This document shows, piece by piece, positions 33,810-43,435 of a stretch of 64,000 bases of DNA. The translations under genes were made by a program, and so were the position numbers. Each line of letters begins with the position of its first letter. Position 1 is the stretch's first letter. The stretch covers positions 62,001-126,000 of the forward strand of contig CAVRWT010000003.1 in the NCBI GenBank assembly GCA_963724825.1, read 5' to 3'. This stretch comes from JALYNX01 sp963724825 (GTDB taxonomy: Bacteria > Actinomycetota > Acidimicrobiia > Spongiisociales > ZC4RG35). Below the pieces are notes generated by a model that was not told where the DNA came from, made no database searches, and saw nothing but the letters and a program-made list of their open reading frames with translations.

Positions 33810-34829
33810 CTAGTACCCGAGCACTTCCTTGAACCAGGGCAGGGTTCGCTCCAGGCCGTCGCGGAGCGGGATCTGAGCCTTCCAGCCCAGGATCGCCTCG
33901 GCCCGGGTGGTGTCAGGGCGTCGCACCGTCGGATCGTCGGTCGGAAGCGGCCGAAATTCGATGCCGGGGTGGTTGCCGACGACGTCCTGGACAGTCTCGG
34001 CCAACTCCACCATGGTCACTTCCTCGGGATTACCCACGTTGACCGGCTCCAGTTCGTCGGAGAGGAGAAGACGCAGGATCCCTTCCACCTCGTCGTCGAC
34101 GTAACAGAGCGAGCGGGTCTGAGATCCGTCGCCGAACACCGGCAGCGGCGTGTTCTCGAGAGCGGCCTTGAAGAAGGCAGGCACGGCCCGGCCGTCGTTG
34201 GGTCGCATCCGGGGCCCATAGGTGTTGAAGATCCTCACGATCCGGGTCTGGAGACCGTGCTCCCGGTTGTAGGCGAGGGTCAACGCCTCGGCGAAGCGCT
34301 TCGCCTCGTCATAGACGCCACGCGGGCCGATCGGATTGACATTGCCCCAGTAGCTCTCGGGTTGCGGGTTGACCTGGGGATCGCCGTACACCTCAGAGGT
34401 CGATGCCAGGAAGAAGACGGCACCCTTCTCCAGCGCCAACCCCAAGCCCTTGTGAGTTCCGAACGCGCCCACCTTCAGGGTGTGGATCGGCCACTTCAAG
34501 TAGTCGACGGGCGATGCCGGTGAGGCGAAGTTGAGGACGTAGTCGACGTCGCCCGACACGTGCATGAAGTCGGTGACGTCGTAGTCGATCAGGCGAAACC
34601 GCTTGTCGCCCATCAGGTGGGCAACGTTGTCGGCGTTGCCCGTGATCAGGTTGTCGAGACAGGTGACCTTGGTTCCCGAGTTCATCAGCCTGGTGCAGAT
34701 GTGCGAGCCGAGAAAGCCGGCACCGCCCATGACCACGGCATGTTTGCCCTCGAGTTCCGGAAAGCCGCCAGAACCCGACTGGCGTGTTTCTGACAAGTCG
34801 GAGGCCTCCAAAGTGATGTCAGGGTACAT
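33810..34829 (-). CDS. UDP-glucuronate decarboxylase-like NAD-dependent epimerase/dehydratase
   Basis: 339 residues from the ATG at 34829. The extended SDR Rossmann motif GGAGFLGSHI follows a short N-terminal tail; STSEVYGDPQVNPQPE, YWGNVNPIGPRGVYDEAKRF (catalytic Tyr/Lys), RIVRIFNTYGPRMRPNDGR and VFGDGSQTRSLCYVDD are those of UDP-xylose synthase (UXS). It converts UDP-glucuronate to UDP-xylose in that family. A longer frame to 35102 runs over the divergent gene and is rejected. Likely supplies a nucleotide sugar to the nearby envelope island. Confidence 0.85.
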   Translation of the reverse strand: MYPDITLEASDLSETRQSGSGGFPELEGKHAVVMGGAGFLGSHICTRLMNSGTKVTCLDNLITGNADNVAHLMGDKRFRLIDYDVTDFMHVSGDVDYVLNFASPASPVDYLKWPIHTLKVGAFGTHKGLGLALEKGAVFFLASTSEVYGDPQVNPQPESYWGNVNPIGPRGVYDEAKRFAEALTLAYNREHGLQTRIVRIFNTYGPRMRPNDGRAVPAFFKAALENTPLPVFGDGSQTRSLCYVDDEVEGILRLLLSDELEPVNVGNPEEVTMVELAETVQDVVGNHPGIEFRPLPTDDPTVRRPDTTRAEAILGWKAQIPLRDGLERTLPWFKEVLGY

Positions 34830-34890
34830 CGGCAGGTCGGAGCAGACGTTGAGCAAGAATCTCGTCCGCCCCGTGACAAACTGTCCCGGA

Positions 34891-36027
34891 GTGACCGCTC
34901 GTTCCGCATTCATCCGATGGGCCGTGTTGGGCGCAATTGCCGCTGCGATCCTGCTCTGGGCCCAGTCCACCGCGGTCGGCGGAATCGAAGGCCTCCTCCA
35001 GGTTGGCGAAACCAGCAATCTGCGGCCCTTGATCGAGGAGCAACTTGGTGACGTCCCGTTGGCCCCAGGGCCGGGGCATGACGGCCAGATCTCATACGCC
35101 ATCGGTCTCGATCTGAACGGCGACGAAGTCGGACCGCTTCTAGACCACGCCGCCTATCGCTACCGCCGCATCCTGTACCCGCTTGTGGCATCCGGCTTCG
35201 GGCTGCTCGAAGGGACCCCTCTGCTAATCGGGCTGATCGTGGTCACGATCCTGGCAACCGCCGTCGCCGCCGGGGCGACTGCCGCGATCGCAACCACGGT
35301 CGGGCTCGGCGACTGGGTTGCGCTGGCGGTGCTTTTCAACCCGGGAGTGTGGCTCTCGGTGCGACTGCTCACTTCAGACATGCTCGCCCTTGCGTTGATG
35401 ATGCTGGGCTTGCTCGCCCTTGGCAGTCGGCTTGCCCTTCCCGCAACAAGCTTCGCCCTGTCGACTCTGGCCAAGGACGTGTTCGTGGTCACCCCGATCG
35501 GCCTCGCCTTCGGTCGTGATCGGAAGCGATGGGCGATCGCCGGCGTCTCGCTACTCGTGCTCCTGGCGTGGATGACCTGGCTGACTCTCAGGTTCGGAGA
35601 TGGCTTCACGGGACGAGGCAATGTCTCCTTGCCATTTGTTGGCATCGTGAAGGGCGCAGCCAATTGGCCCAACCTCGAGACCGAGGAGTTGATCTACCTG
35701 GCGTTTGCGCTGATCACGGTGGTGGCCGGAATGGTGATTGGGGTTTTCAGGCGAGGTTGGCTCCGATGGCCGATCTTGGGATGGACCGCCCTGGCCCTCA
35801 TCTCATCGAACTGGGTATGGGACTTCGGAAACAATGCGGCACGCGCGTTTGCCCCGCTGACCGTCCTCATCGTTCTCTCGTTTGGCCACGAGATCGCTCA
35901 GACGACGGCGCCCACTGGCGAGTCCTCAGACTCCGTCAACGGCCTGAGACGCGTTCGGCCGAGGGCCGAACGCCCACAGCACCGGCATCAACCCGGCCGC
36001 CCGCCAGGCGTTGACGGGAGCGAATAG
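34891..36027 (+). CDS. Polytopic membrane protein, glycosyltransferase (GT-C)-like
   Basis: From the GTG at 34891, about 378 residues with about 9-10 TM segments. After the first TM (FIRWAVLGAIAAAILLWAQS) comes an extracytoplasmic loop with GPGHDGQISYAIGLDLNGDE, matching the GHDGKYFFVQ loop of the genes at 39773 and 40852, and AAYRYRRILYPLVASG, matching PLYRSQRMLYPLIAGG there. So all belong to one family. The last 35 residues overlap the convergent gene and turn Arg/Pro-rich; the real end may be near 35930. Divergent from the UXS-like gene. Catalysis unproven. Confidence 0.75.
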   Translation: MTARSAFIRWAVLGAIAAAILLWAQSTAVGGIEGLLQVGETSNLRPLIEEQLGDVPLAPGPGHDGQISYAIGLDLNGDEVGPLLDHAAYRYRRILYPLVASGFGLLEGTPLLIGLIVVTILATAVAAGATAAIATTVGLGDWVALAVLFNPGVWLSVRLLTSDMLALALMMLGLLALGSRLALPATSFALSTLAKDVFVVTPIGLAFGRDRKRWAIAGVSLLVLLAWMTWLTLRFGDGFTGRGNVSLPFVGIVKGAANWPNLETEELIYLAFALITVVAGMVIGVFRRGWLRWPILGWTALALISSNWVWDFGNNAARAFAPLTVLIVLSFGHEIAQTTAPTGESSDSVNGLRRVRPRAERPQHRHQPGRPPGVDGSE

Positions 36028-36865
36028 CACGGTGTAGGAAAAGCAAAGCACGTAGAGACCGACGACGATCCAGGTCCAATTGCGGTAGCGAATGCCGATG
36101 ACCAAGGTCGCCACCGCGCAAGCAGCCAGGATCCACCCGGCAAGCGTCGAGCTCTCAAAGTAGCCGGCCAACGGCAGACCGAAGAGCCGGGCTCCAGGTG
36201 GAAACAGGCTTCCAAACCCGAAGCGGAGGGTCGCGTACCCGACGACAAGTGCGGTAGCGGCCACCCCGTAGGCGAATGTCTTCCATCGCCCGAGAAGAGC
36301 GAGCAGATAGTCGGGTCGTACAGCCCCGAGAGCCGCTCCGGCCCACGGGCGACTCGACGCCAGAGCCAATCCGAGCAGGAGGATGGCCAGCGGCTCCGCG
36401 GTATCCCCGGCGAATCCAATGTATAGGGCCGGGTTCAACACCAAGAACCATGCCGCGGGTCCCTGCCGCTTCCGGAGGGAGATAGCCAGGATGAGGGTTC
36501 CGATGACGGCGAGGCCGCCCACCGCCGCCATCGCATACGGGATCAAATTTGGCTGCCCGGCACTTCCCACCCACACCAACCAGGCATATCCAGCACGCTG
36601 GTAGCGATAGCCCGGATCCTTGAGATCGTCACCGAACTCGAGGCCGAGCGGGTCAGAGGCGATGACAGCAAATGCCTGACCGTCACCCAAAGTCCAGGCC
36701 GAGAACCAGGCCCCCACATCGGAGACCGGGAGCCCCCACTTGTCCGACGCTTCTTGGAGATGCTCGTCGGCGAAAGACGGGACGTATTCGGCAGCGGGCG
36801 TAGAAGGCCGCCATCAAGACGATGATGGAGACGATCACGACCTCGAAGCGATGCTCGCGCTTCAT
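35926..36865 (-). CDS. Polytopic membrane protein of the same GT-C-like family, one frameshift near 36800
   Basis: The ATG at 36865 gives MKREHRFEVVIVSIIVLMAA FYA; after a shift in a CCC run the protein continues AAEYVPSFADEHLQEASDKW GLPVSDVGAWFSAW, then TLGDGQAFAVIASDPLG and DPGYRYQRAGYAWLVWV. The GDGQ..VIASDP and YRYQRAGY blocks parallel GHDGKYFFVQ and YRSQRMLYP of the paralogues. About eight TM segments follow. Spliced length about 312. Convergent with, and slightly overlapping, the gene at 34891. Confidence 0.72.
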
Positions 36866-36910
36866 GCATCTTGTTTCGGCATGACCGAGGGCAACTTTGA
36901 GACTTAGGAG

Positions 36911-39746
36911 CTAGCCGCCGACCAACTCGCGGAGGAACTTGCCGGTGTAGCTCTCCCCCACCTGTGCCACCTCCTCCGGGGTGCCGGTGGCGATCACCCT
37001 GCCTCCTCCGCTGCCCCCCTCCGGGCCGAGGTCGATCACGTAGTCGACCGACTTCACCACGTCGAGGTTGTGCTCGATGACCACGACCGTGTTCCCCGAG
37101 TCGACCAGCCGTTGCAGCACCTGGAGCAATTTGCGGATGTCCTCGAAGTGGAGGCCGGTTGTCGGCTCGTCGAGGATGTAGAAGGTTCGCCCGGTCGATC
37201 GTCTGCCCAACTCCGAGGCGAGCTTGATCCGCTGCGCCTCCCCGCCGGAAAGCGTGGTGGCGGGTTGGCCAAGCCGCACATAGCCGAGGCCAACATCGAA
37301 CAGGGTCTGAAGGATTCGAACGATCTTGGGCTGGTTCTCGAAGAATCCGACCGCCTCTTCGACCGACATCTCGAGGACCTCGGAGATGTTGTGGCCCTTC
37401 CACAGGATTTCGAGGGTCTCCCGGTTGTATCGCTTCCCCCCGCAGACCTCGCACGGCACATAGACGTCAGGGAGGAAGTGCATTTCGATCTTGATCGTCC
37501 CGTCACCGGAGCAGGCCTCGCAGCGCCCTCCCCTGACATTGAAGGAGAACCGCCCCTGCTTGTACCCCCGGGCCCGCGACTCCGCAGTCTGGGCGTAGAG
37601 GGCCCTGATGTGATCGAAGAGCTTGGTGTAGGTGGCGGGGTTGGATCGAGGAGTGCGGCCGATCGGCGACTGGTCGATGTCGATGACCTTGTCGATGTTC
37701 TCGATCCCCTCGACCTTCTTGTGCCGACCCGGAACCACCCGGGCACGGTTTACCCGATTGGCCAGGGTCTTCCACAGGATCTCCTCGATCAGGGTCGACT
37801 TCCCCGAGCCGGAGACCCCGGTTACCGCGGTGAACACCCCGAGCGGGAATTCGACATCGATCCCCTGCAGGTTGTTCTCGGTGGCACCCAGGATCCGGAT
37901 CGCCTCCCCGTTGCCCGAGCGACGGATGAAGGGGACCGGGATCTGGCGCCGGCCCGCGAGATAGTCACCGGTCATCGAATCGGGCTGGCCGGTGATGTCA
38001 TCCAGGGTGCCCTGGGCGACGATGTCCCCGCCGTGCTCGCCGGCACCGGGTCCGATGTCGACGATGTGATCGGCGATCCTGATCGTGGCCTCGTCGTGCT
38101 CGACGACGATCAAGGTGTTGCCCAGGTCCCGCAAACGGATCAGGGTCTCGATCAGCCGCTCGTTGTCCCGCTGGTGGAGGCCGATCGAAGGCTCGTCGAG
38201 GATGTAGAGGACGCCAACCAGATCCCGATCCGATCTGGGTCGCCAGCCGGATCCTTTGTGCCTCCCCGCCGGCCAGCGTGGCGGCCGACCGGGAAAGGGT
38301 CAGGTAGTCGAGCCCCACGTCGAGAAGGAACTTGATCCGGGCCCGCACTTCCTTGAGGACCCGCTCGGCGATCTTCGCCTCGCGCTCGGTCATCTCCAGG
38401 CGCTCGAAGAACTCCTCGGCGTCGCCGAGACTGAGATCGGACACCTCGGCGATGTTGCGACCGGCAATGGTCACCGCCAGGGTGACCGGGTTGAGCCGGC
38501 CCCCGTTGCAGGCGTCGCAGGGCACCTGGGCCATGTACTCCTGGTAGTACTCGCGGGCCGACTCCGACTCGGCGGACTCGTGCCGGCGGGTGAGGAACGG
38601 CACCGCCCCTTCGAAGGTGGTCGTCCACTGGCGTTTGCGGCCGAACCGGTTGGTGTAGTGGACGGTGATCCGCTCGTCCCCGGTTCCGTAGAGGATCTTC
38701 TCTTTGACCTCGTCGGACAGGTCCTTCCACGGAGTGTCCATCGAGAAGCCGAACACCTCACCGAGCCCGCTCAGAAGTCGGTAGTAGTAGCGCATCCGGT
38801 TGGAAGCCCACATCGACACCGCCCCCTCGTTCATCGAGAGGTCGGGGTCGGCGATGACGAGCTCGGGATCGACCTGGTACCTGGTGCCGATCCCCGAGCA
38901 CTCCTGGCAGGCCCCGTACGGGCTGTTGAAAGAGAAGTTCCGAGGCTGGAGGTCTTCGAAGCTGAGACCACACTTCGAACAGGCCAGATGCTGGGAGAAG
39001 GTGAGGGTGGGCCCGCCCTCGATCTCGATGTCGGCCACCCCCTCGGTGAGGGTGAGCGCGGTCTCCAGGGATTGGGTGAGCCGCTGGCTCATCCCCTCCT
39101 TGCGAACGAGGCGATCGACCACCACCTCGATGGTGTGCTGGTAGTAGCGGTCGAGCTTGATCTCCTCGATGAGCTCCCGCACCTCGCCGTCGATCCGGGC
39201 CCTGGCAAAACCCTGCTTGGCGAGATCGGAGAGAAGGCCCTCGTATTCACCTTTCCGCCCCCGGACCACCGGAGCCAGCACCTGGAATCTGGTTCCTTCA
39301 TCCAACTCGAGGATCCGGTCGACGATCTGCTGCGGTGTCTGGCGCTCGACCGGGGTCCCGTCATTGGGGCAGTGAGCGATGCCGATCCGGGCGTAGAGAA
39401 GGCGGAGGTAGTCGTGGACTTCGGTGACGGTGCCCACTGTCGAACGGGGGTTGCGTGAAGCCGTCTTCTGATCGATGGAGATGGCCGGTGAGAGTCCCTC
39501 GATGAAGTCGACGTCGGGCTTGTCCATCTGACCGAGGAACTGGCGGGCGTACGCCGACAACGACTCGACGTACCGGCGCTGGCCCTCGGCGTAGATGGTG
39601 TCGAACGCAAGCGAGGACTTTCCCGAACCGGAAAGCCCTGTGAAGACGATGAGTTGGTTGCGAGGCAGTTCGACCGTGAGGTTCTTCAGATTGTTCTCAC
39701 GGGCGCCCCTGATCAGGATCGAGTCGGTGGACAACGCTCCGCCCAT
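36911..39746 (-). CDS. uvrA: UvrABC excinuclease subunit A, one frameshift near 38230
   Basis: Damage-recognition ATPase of excision repair. MGGALSTDSILIRGARENNLKN; Walker A GLSGSGKSSLAFDTIYAEGQ; zinc-finger region HLACSKCGLSFEDLQPRNFS FN with CQEC; signature LAGGEAQRIRLATQIGSG. There the frame shifts (about 38222-38240) to the continuation with LRDLGNTLIVVEHDEATIRI, second Walker A GVSGSGKSTLIEE, second zinc module CEACSGDGTIKIEMHFLPDV, and LSGGEAQRIKLASEL. Spliced length about 944, typical of UvrA. Both ABC modules are complete, so the shift is almost certainly an assembly indel. Confidence 0.95.
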
Positions 39747-39772
39747 GTGTCGCTTTAGTTACGACAGTGTAA

Positions 39773-40855
39773 TCAAGATCCGGGGCGAACACCTGTTCGT
39801 TTGGATTCGCTCCCGGTCAGAAACACCAGGAGCACGAAGGCGGTGAGGATCGGCGCCACCGCACGGGTTATGTCGAAGTAGCTCTGCCACACCTGTCGGG
39901 TGAAGAGGATCGCGAGCGGTACGAATCCGAGAAACGCCCAGCCAACCAAGTGACCCGAGATCAAGACCCTCCTGGTGAACATGAGCAGCAGCAGGAGGAT
40001 CACGATCCCTGCCATGAGATTCAGCGGATCGCCCGCCCAGAGCTTGAAGGACTGGATGAAGCCGGCAAATGGAAGGCCGATCTCCTGGACCTGGGACACG
40101 CCGGAGTCGAAATCGATCCGGAGACGGACGTAGATCGCCCAGATGGCCGCGGCGGCCAGTGGAATCCCGCCCACCAACAGGGCGCTGCGGCGCTCTCCCT
40201 TCCGCCACAGCCAGAAGGCCGATCCAGCAGCGGCAATCAGCATCGCCTCCCGCGAGAGGACTGCGATCGTGAGTAATGCGATTGCCCAACCCAACCGCTC
40301 GTCGAGCAACATCAGCACCGCTCCGAAGGCGGCCACCGCGGCGAATACCCCCGCCCCATCGATGTTCATCTCGCTGATAAACCCCAGATTCAAGGCAAAG
40401 GCGAGCCCCCACCAGGGCGAGCCACCCATACGCATCGCAATCTGTGCCACTACCCAGCTGCCGACACCCATCGCCACGATGTTGAGGATCAGAAGAGTCC
40501 AAACGATGGTGTCTGCCGAGAAGAGACCTGCCCCTCCGGCAATCAACGGGTAGAACATTCGCTGGCTGCGATAGAGAGGGCGATCGATCACCGCGATGTT
40601 CTCCTCGGGCTCGATCAGGAGTGGATCGTTGGCCTGGACGAAGAAGTACTTGCCGTCATGGCCGAGGGTGGCCCTCTTGAAGACCTCTCTCCCCAATTTG
40701 GCTTCGGCGTACTCGTTGATCGAGGTTGATTCTTCGCCAAAGGCCACGAAGATCGTCGGATCGGACCCGGTCGAGCCAAGGACTCGAAGCACGACCAACA
40801 AGGCGATCGCCGAACCGACAACCCCGACGACGATTGGCCGCGATCGGTCGCTCAT
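39773..40855 (-). CDS. Polytopic membrane protein, GT-C-like, paralogue of the next gene
   Basis: 360 residues and about 9-10 TM segments. After TM1, VGSAIALLVVLRVLG, an extracytoplasmic loop has DPTIFVAFGEES, then LGHDGKYFFVQANDPLL and PLYRSQRMFYPLIAGG, shared with the upstream gene (40852) almost word for word. GGSPWWGLAFALNLGFISEMNIDGAG and LSREAMLIAAAGSAFWLWRKG also match. The Asp in FVxFGE and HDG could be catalytic in a GT-C enzyme, but this is inference. ATGA overlap with the upstream gene shows coupling. Confidence 0.8.
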   Translation of the reverse strand: MSDRSRPIVVGVVGSAIALLVVLRVLGSTGSDPTIFVAFGEESTSINEYAEAKLGREVFKRATLGHDGKYFFVQANDPLLIEPEENIAVIDRPLYRSQRMFYPLIAGGAGLFSADTIVWTLLILNIVAMGVGSWVVAQIAMRMGGSPWWGLAFALNLGFISEMNIDGAGVFAAVAAFGAVLMLLDERLGWAIALLTIAVLSREAMLIAAAGSAFWLWRKGERRSALLVGGIPLAAAAIWAIYVRLRIDFDSGVSQVQEIGLPFAGFIQSFKLWAGDPLNLMAGIVILLLLLMFTRRVLISGHLVGWAFLGFVPLAILFTRQVWQSYFDITRAVAPILTAFVLLVFLTGSESKRTGVRPGS

Positions 40856-41946
40856 GCGTCCACCGGTGTCCGCGTATCACCACTCATTGCCTCCGGTGAG
40901 ACCCTGTGCCCCAGGAACACCATCAACACGAACGCAGTGATCAGGGGGGCAACCGCCCGGGTGCTGTCGAAGAAGAGCGCCCAAACCCTCTCGTTCAGAA
41001 CCAACGTCAGCGGGACGAATCCAATGAAGGCCCAACCCACGAGGGCGTTCGTCCTCAGGGTCCGAAGTGTGAAGAGGACCGTGAGAAGGACCACTGCCAA
41101 CCCGGCAGCAAGGTCCACCGGCGACTCAAACCACATCGGTATTGCCTTGGCGAGACCGACGAAGGGCGGAGCGAAGGCAAGCACGGCATCGCTTGCCCCT
41201 GATTGCCAACCGAGTCTCATTCGAAGGTAGAGGGCCCACCCGACGACCGCGGATACCGGCACCAACAGGCTCGCAATCGAAAGCCGCTTCCGGCCGGCAC
41301 TCCATAGCCACCAGGCGATCCCGACCGGGACCAGCAACATCACTTCCCGGGTGAGAGCTGCCAATGCGAGCAGGGCGATTGCCCACCGTTCCTTACCGCT
41401 GAGGAGTGCCGCCACAGCTCCGAAAGCGAGCGCAGTCGCCACCACTCCTGCACCGGAAATGTTGATCTCGCTGATCAGCCCGATGTTGAAGGCGAAGGCG
41501 AGCCCCCACCAGGCCGACCCCCCCATGCGCTGTGCAACGACCGCGGTAGCGAAGGTGCCGGCGGCCAGCGCCAGTACGTTGACAACCAGGAGCCCCCACG
41601 CGATCGCCTCGGAGGTGAACAGTCCGCCGCCTCCTGCGAGGAGCGGATAGAGCATGCGCTGACTGCGGTAGAGGGGACGGTCGAGGACCATCGCGTAGTT
41701 CTCAGGGGAAAGGATCAGCGGGTCGTGGGCCTGGACGAAGAAGTATTTGCCGTCGTGGCCCTGGCCGACCCTGAGGTAGACGTCCCCCAAGCGCTCTTGG
41801 GCGAAATCGGTGGTCGGCGTAGCGGTATCGCCGAATCCGATGAAGATCGTCGGGTCTCCTCCCATCACAGAGACAACCCGGATGGCGAACCCCGCCGCGA
41901 TTGCCCCCGCCACCAAAGCAACCACCCAAGGCTTGGCGCGGGTCAA
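40852..41946 (-). CDS. Polytopic membrane protein, GT-C-like, paralogue of the previous gene
   Basis: 364 residues and about 10 TM segments. DPTIFIGFGDTATPTTDFAQ, GQGHDGKYFFVQAHDPLILS, PLYRSQRMLYPLLAGG, and GGSAWWGLAFAFNIGLISEI parallel the 39773 gene over the whole length, so the pair arose by tandem duplication. The C-terminal LFFDSTRAVAPLITAFVLMV is also shared. Lies 16 bases before the GT2 fusion gene's stop in the same direction, probably one operon with it. Role in a surface glycan is inferred from the neighbours. Confidence 0.8.
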   Translation of the reverse strand: MTRAKPWVVALVAGAIAAGFAIRVVSVMGGDPTIFIGFGDTATPTTDFAQERLGDVYLRVGQGHDGKYFFVQAHDPLILSPENYAMVLDRPLYRSQRMLYPLLAGGGGLFTSEAIAWGLLVVNVLALAAGTFATAVVAQRMGGSAWWGLAFAFNIGLISEINISGAGVVATALAFGAVAALLSGKERWAIALLALAALTREVMLLVPVGIAWWLWSAGRKRLSIASLLVPVSAVVGWALYLRMRLGWQSGASDAVLAFAPPFVGLAKAIPMWFESPVDLAAGLAVVLLTVLFTLRTLRTNALVGWAFIGFVPLTLVLNERVWALFFDSTRAVAPLITAFVLMVFLGHRVSPEAMSGDTRTPVDA

Positions 41947-41962
41947 GGTTCCGACCTTCCGG

Positions 41963-43360
41963 TCAGGGCCTCTCAGCGATCACGATGAGGCTGAGCCCGG
42001 GAAGTACGCCAATGCTCTCGATCAACTTGGCCACTGGGAGAAGCACCCCGAAGGCCTTCGCCTGCCAGGGAGCGATATCGGTCTTTTTCAGGACCTTGTT
42101 GGTGTACCAACCGAGAACCCCTAAACGGTTGAACTCGTAGAGCTCGACAACCCGATAGCCGGCTCCCTCGACGAGCTGTCGAAGCGAGTCCCTCGTAAAC
42201 CGCTGACGATGACCCAACGCGGTATCCGCATCTGAGAAGAGCCATTCATGGGCCGGAACCAACACCAAGAGGTTCCCCCCGGACCGCGTTGCCTTGTAGA
42301 ACTCCGCAACTGCGTTCTCCGGGTGGTCGAGGTGCTCCAGGACATTGACGGTGAGCACGGTGTCGACGTCGGTGGCCATTTCCTCGTAGAGCCCTGGATC
42401 CTCGAGATCACCCAGATGCGCCCGAAAATTCTCGAGATGGCCGAATCTCTTCATGACTTCTCGTACGTGTCGTTCGTCGATGTCGGCCACCACGGCCAGC
42501 TCACGATCGAGCAGGTGGCTGGTCAGGTTTCCCCGTCCAGACCCTGCCTCGAAGACTTTCGGCCCCAGATGTCCCTTGAATTGATCCATGGTCCATTTGG
42601 CGACACCGGGGGCGGCGGCCAGGCTCTCCAAGGTCGAGTGACCGGGGTCGTTCGACGACCTGGTGTCGATAAAGCGAAACTTGAAGATCAGCCAGAGCGC
42701 CTGAACGCCATCACGCCAGCCGATGCTCTTCCCTTCGGCATAGGTCCGGCCGTGATAGCTGATCGGCACCTCGTAAATGCGGACCCCAAGCCTGGCGAGA
42801 CGGGCCGTGATCTCGGGCTCGATCCCGAACCGATCACTAGTGAGGCGGAGGTCGTGAAGGACGTCGGCCTTGATCGCCTTGTAACACGTTTCCATATCGG
42901 TGAGGTTGATGTCGTTGGCCATGTTGGAGAGTGCCGTGAGCAGCTTGTTCCCAAGTGAGTGCCAAAAGAAGAGCACCCGGCGCACGGGGCTGGCCGCGAA
43001 CCTCGAGCCAAAAACGGCGTCCGCCCTACCGTCGAGTATGGGTCCGATGACCTTCGGATACTCCTCAGGGTCATATTCGAGATCGCCGTCCTGGATGATG
43101 GCGATATCCCCGGTCATGTGCTCGATTGCAGTCCGGATGGCCTTGCCCTTGCCCATGTTCACCGGTTGAGCAATCACCTTGATCCTGGAGTCCGCCCCGG
43201 CCAACTGCTCGAGGATCTCCAAAGAAGTGTCCTTCGAGCAGTCATCGACGCAAACCAGCTCGATATCGAGGTCGACTGGGGCGTCAAGGACGCGCTGGAC
43301 AATGGTGCGCAGGGTGCGCGACTCGTTGTAGACGGGCATCAGAACGGAAAGGGTCTTCAT
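41963..43360 (-). CDS. GT2 glycosyltransferase fused to a SAM-dependent methyltransferase
   Basis: 465 residues. Residues 1-230 are a DPM1/DPG-synthase-like GT2 domain: LSVLMPVYNESRTLRTIVQR, VCVDDCSKDTSLEILEQLAG, QPVNMGKGKAIRTAIEH, QDGDLEYDPEEYPKVI (metal-binding DxD-like) and FRFIDTRSSN. Residues about 245-465 are a methyltransferase: GPKVFEAGSGRGNLTSHLLD (SAM motif I), VTADIDE-like AVVADIDERHVREVM, DTVLTVNVLEHLDHPENAVA, then ATRSGGNLLVLVPAHEWLFS. The GT2 part should charge a polyprenyl phosphate with a sugar that the nearby GT-C-like proteins could use; methylation could act on the sugar or lipid. The exact product is unknown. Confidence 0.88.
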   Translation of the reverse strand: MKTLSVLMPVYNESRTLRTIVQRVLDAPVDLDIELVCVDDCSKDTSLEILEQLAGADSRIKVIAQPVNMGKGKAIRTAIEHMTGDIAIIQDGDLEYDPEEYPKVIGPILDGRADAVFGSRFAASPVRRVLFFWHSLGNKLLTALSNMANDINLTDMETCYKAIKADVLHDLRLTSDRFGIEPEITARLARLGVRIYEVPISYHGRTYAEGKSIGWRDGVQALWLIFKFRFIDTRSSNDPGHSTLESLAAAPGVAKWTMDQFKGHLGPKVFEAGSGRGNLTSHLLDRELAVVADIDERHVREVMKRFGHLENFRAHLGDLEDPGLYEEMATDVDTVLTVNVLEHLDHPENAVAEFYKATRSGGNLLVLVPAHEWLFSDADTALGHRQRFTRDSLRQLVEGAGYRVVELYEFNRLGVLGWYTNKVLKKTDIAPWQAKAFGVLLPVAKLIESIGVLPGLSLIVIAERP

Positions 43361-43435
43361 GTCTGGTCCAGGAACGGATCGGCCGTCCCCTTTTGCACCT
43401 TGAGGATTACGGCAAGATCGGAGGCCCCTCGGGTC

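Noticed and set aside
33812..34523. Continuation of the ycnI frame to 34523 as a real protein
   Set aside because: Beyond the repeat it is the antisense of the UXS-like gene, which has complete SDR signatures on the minus strand.
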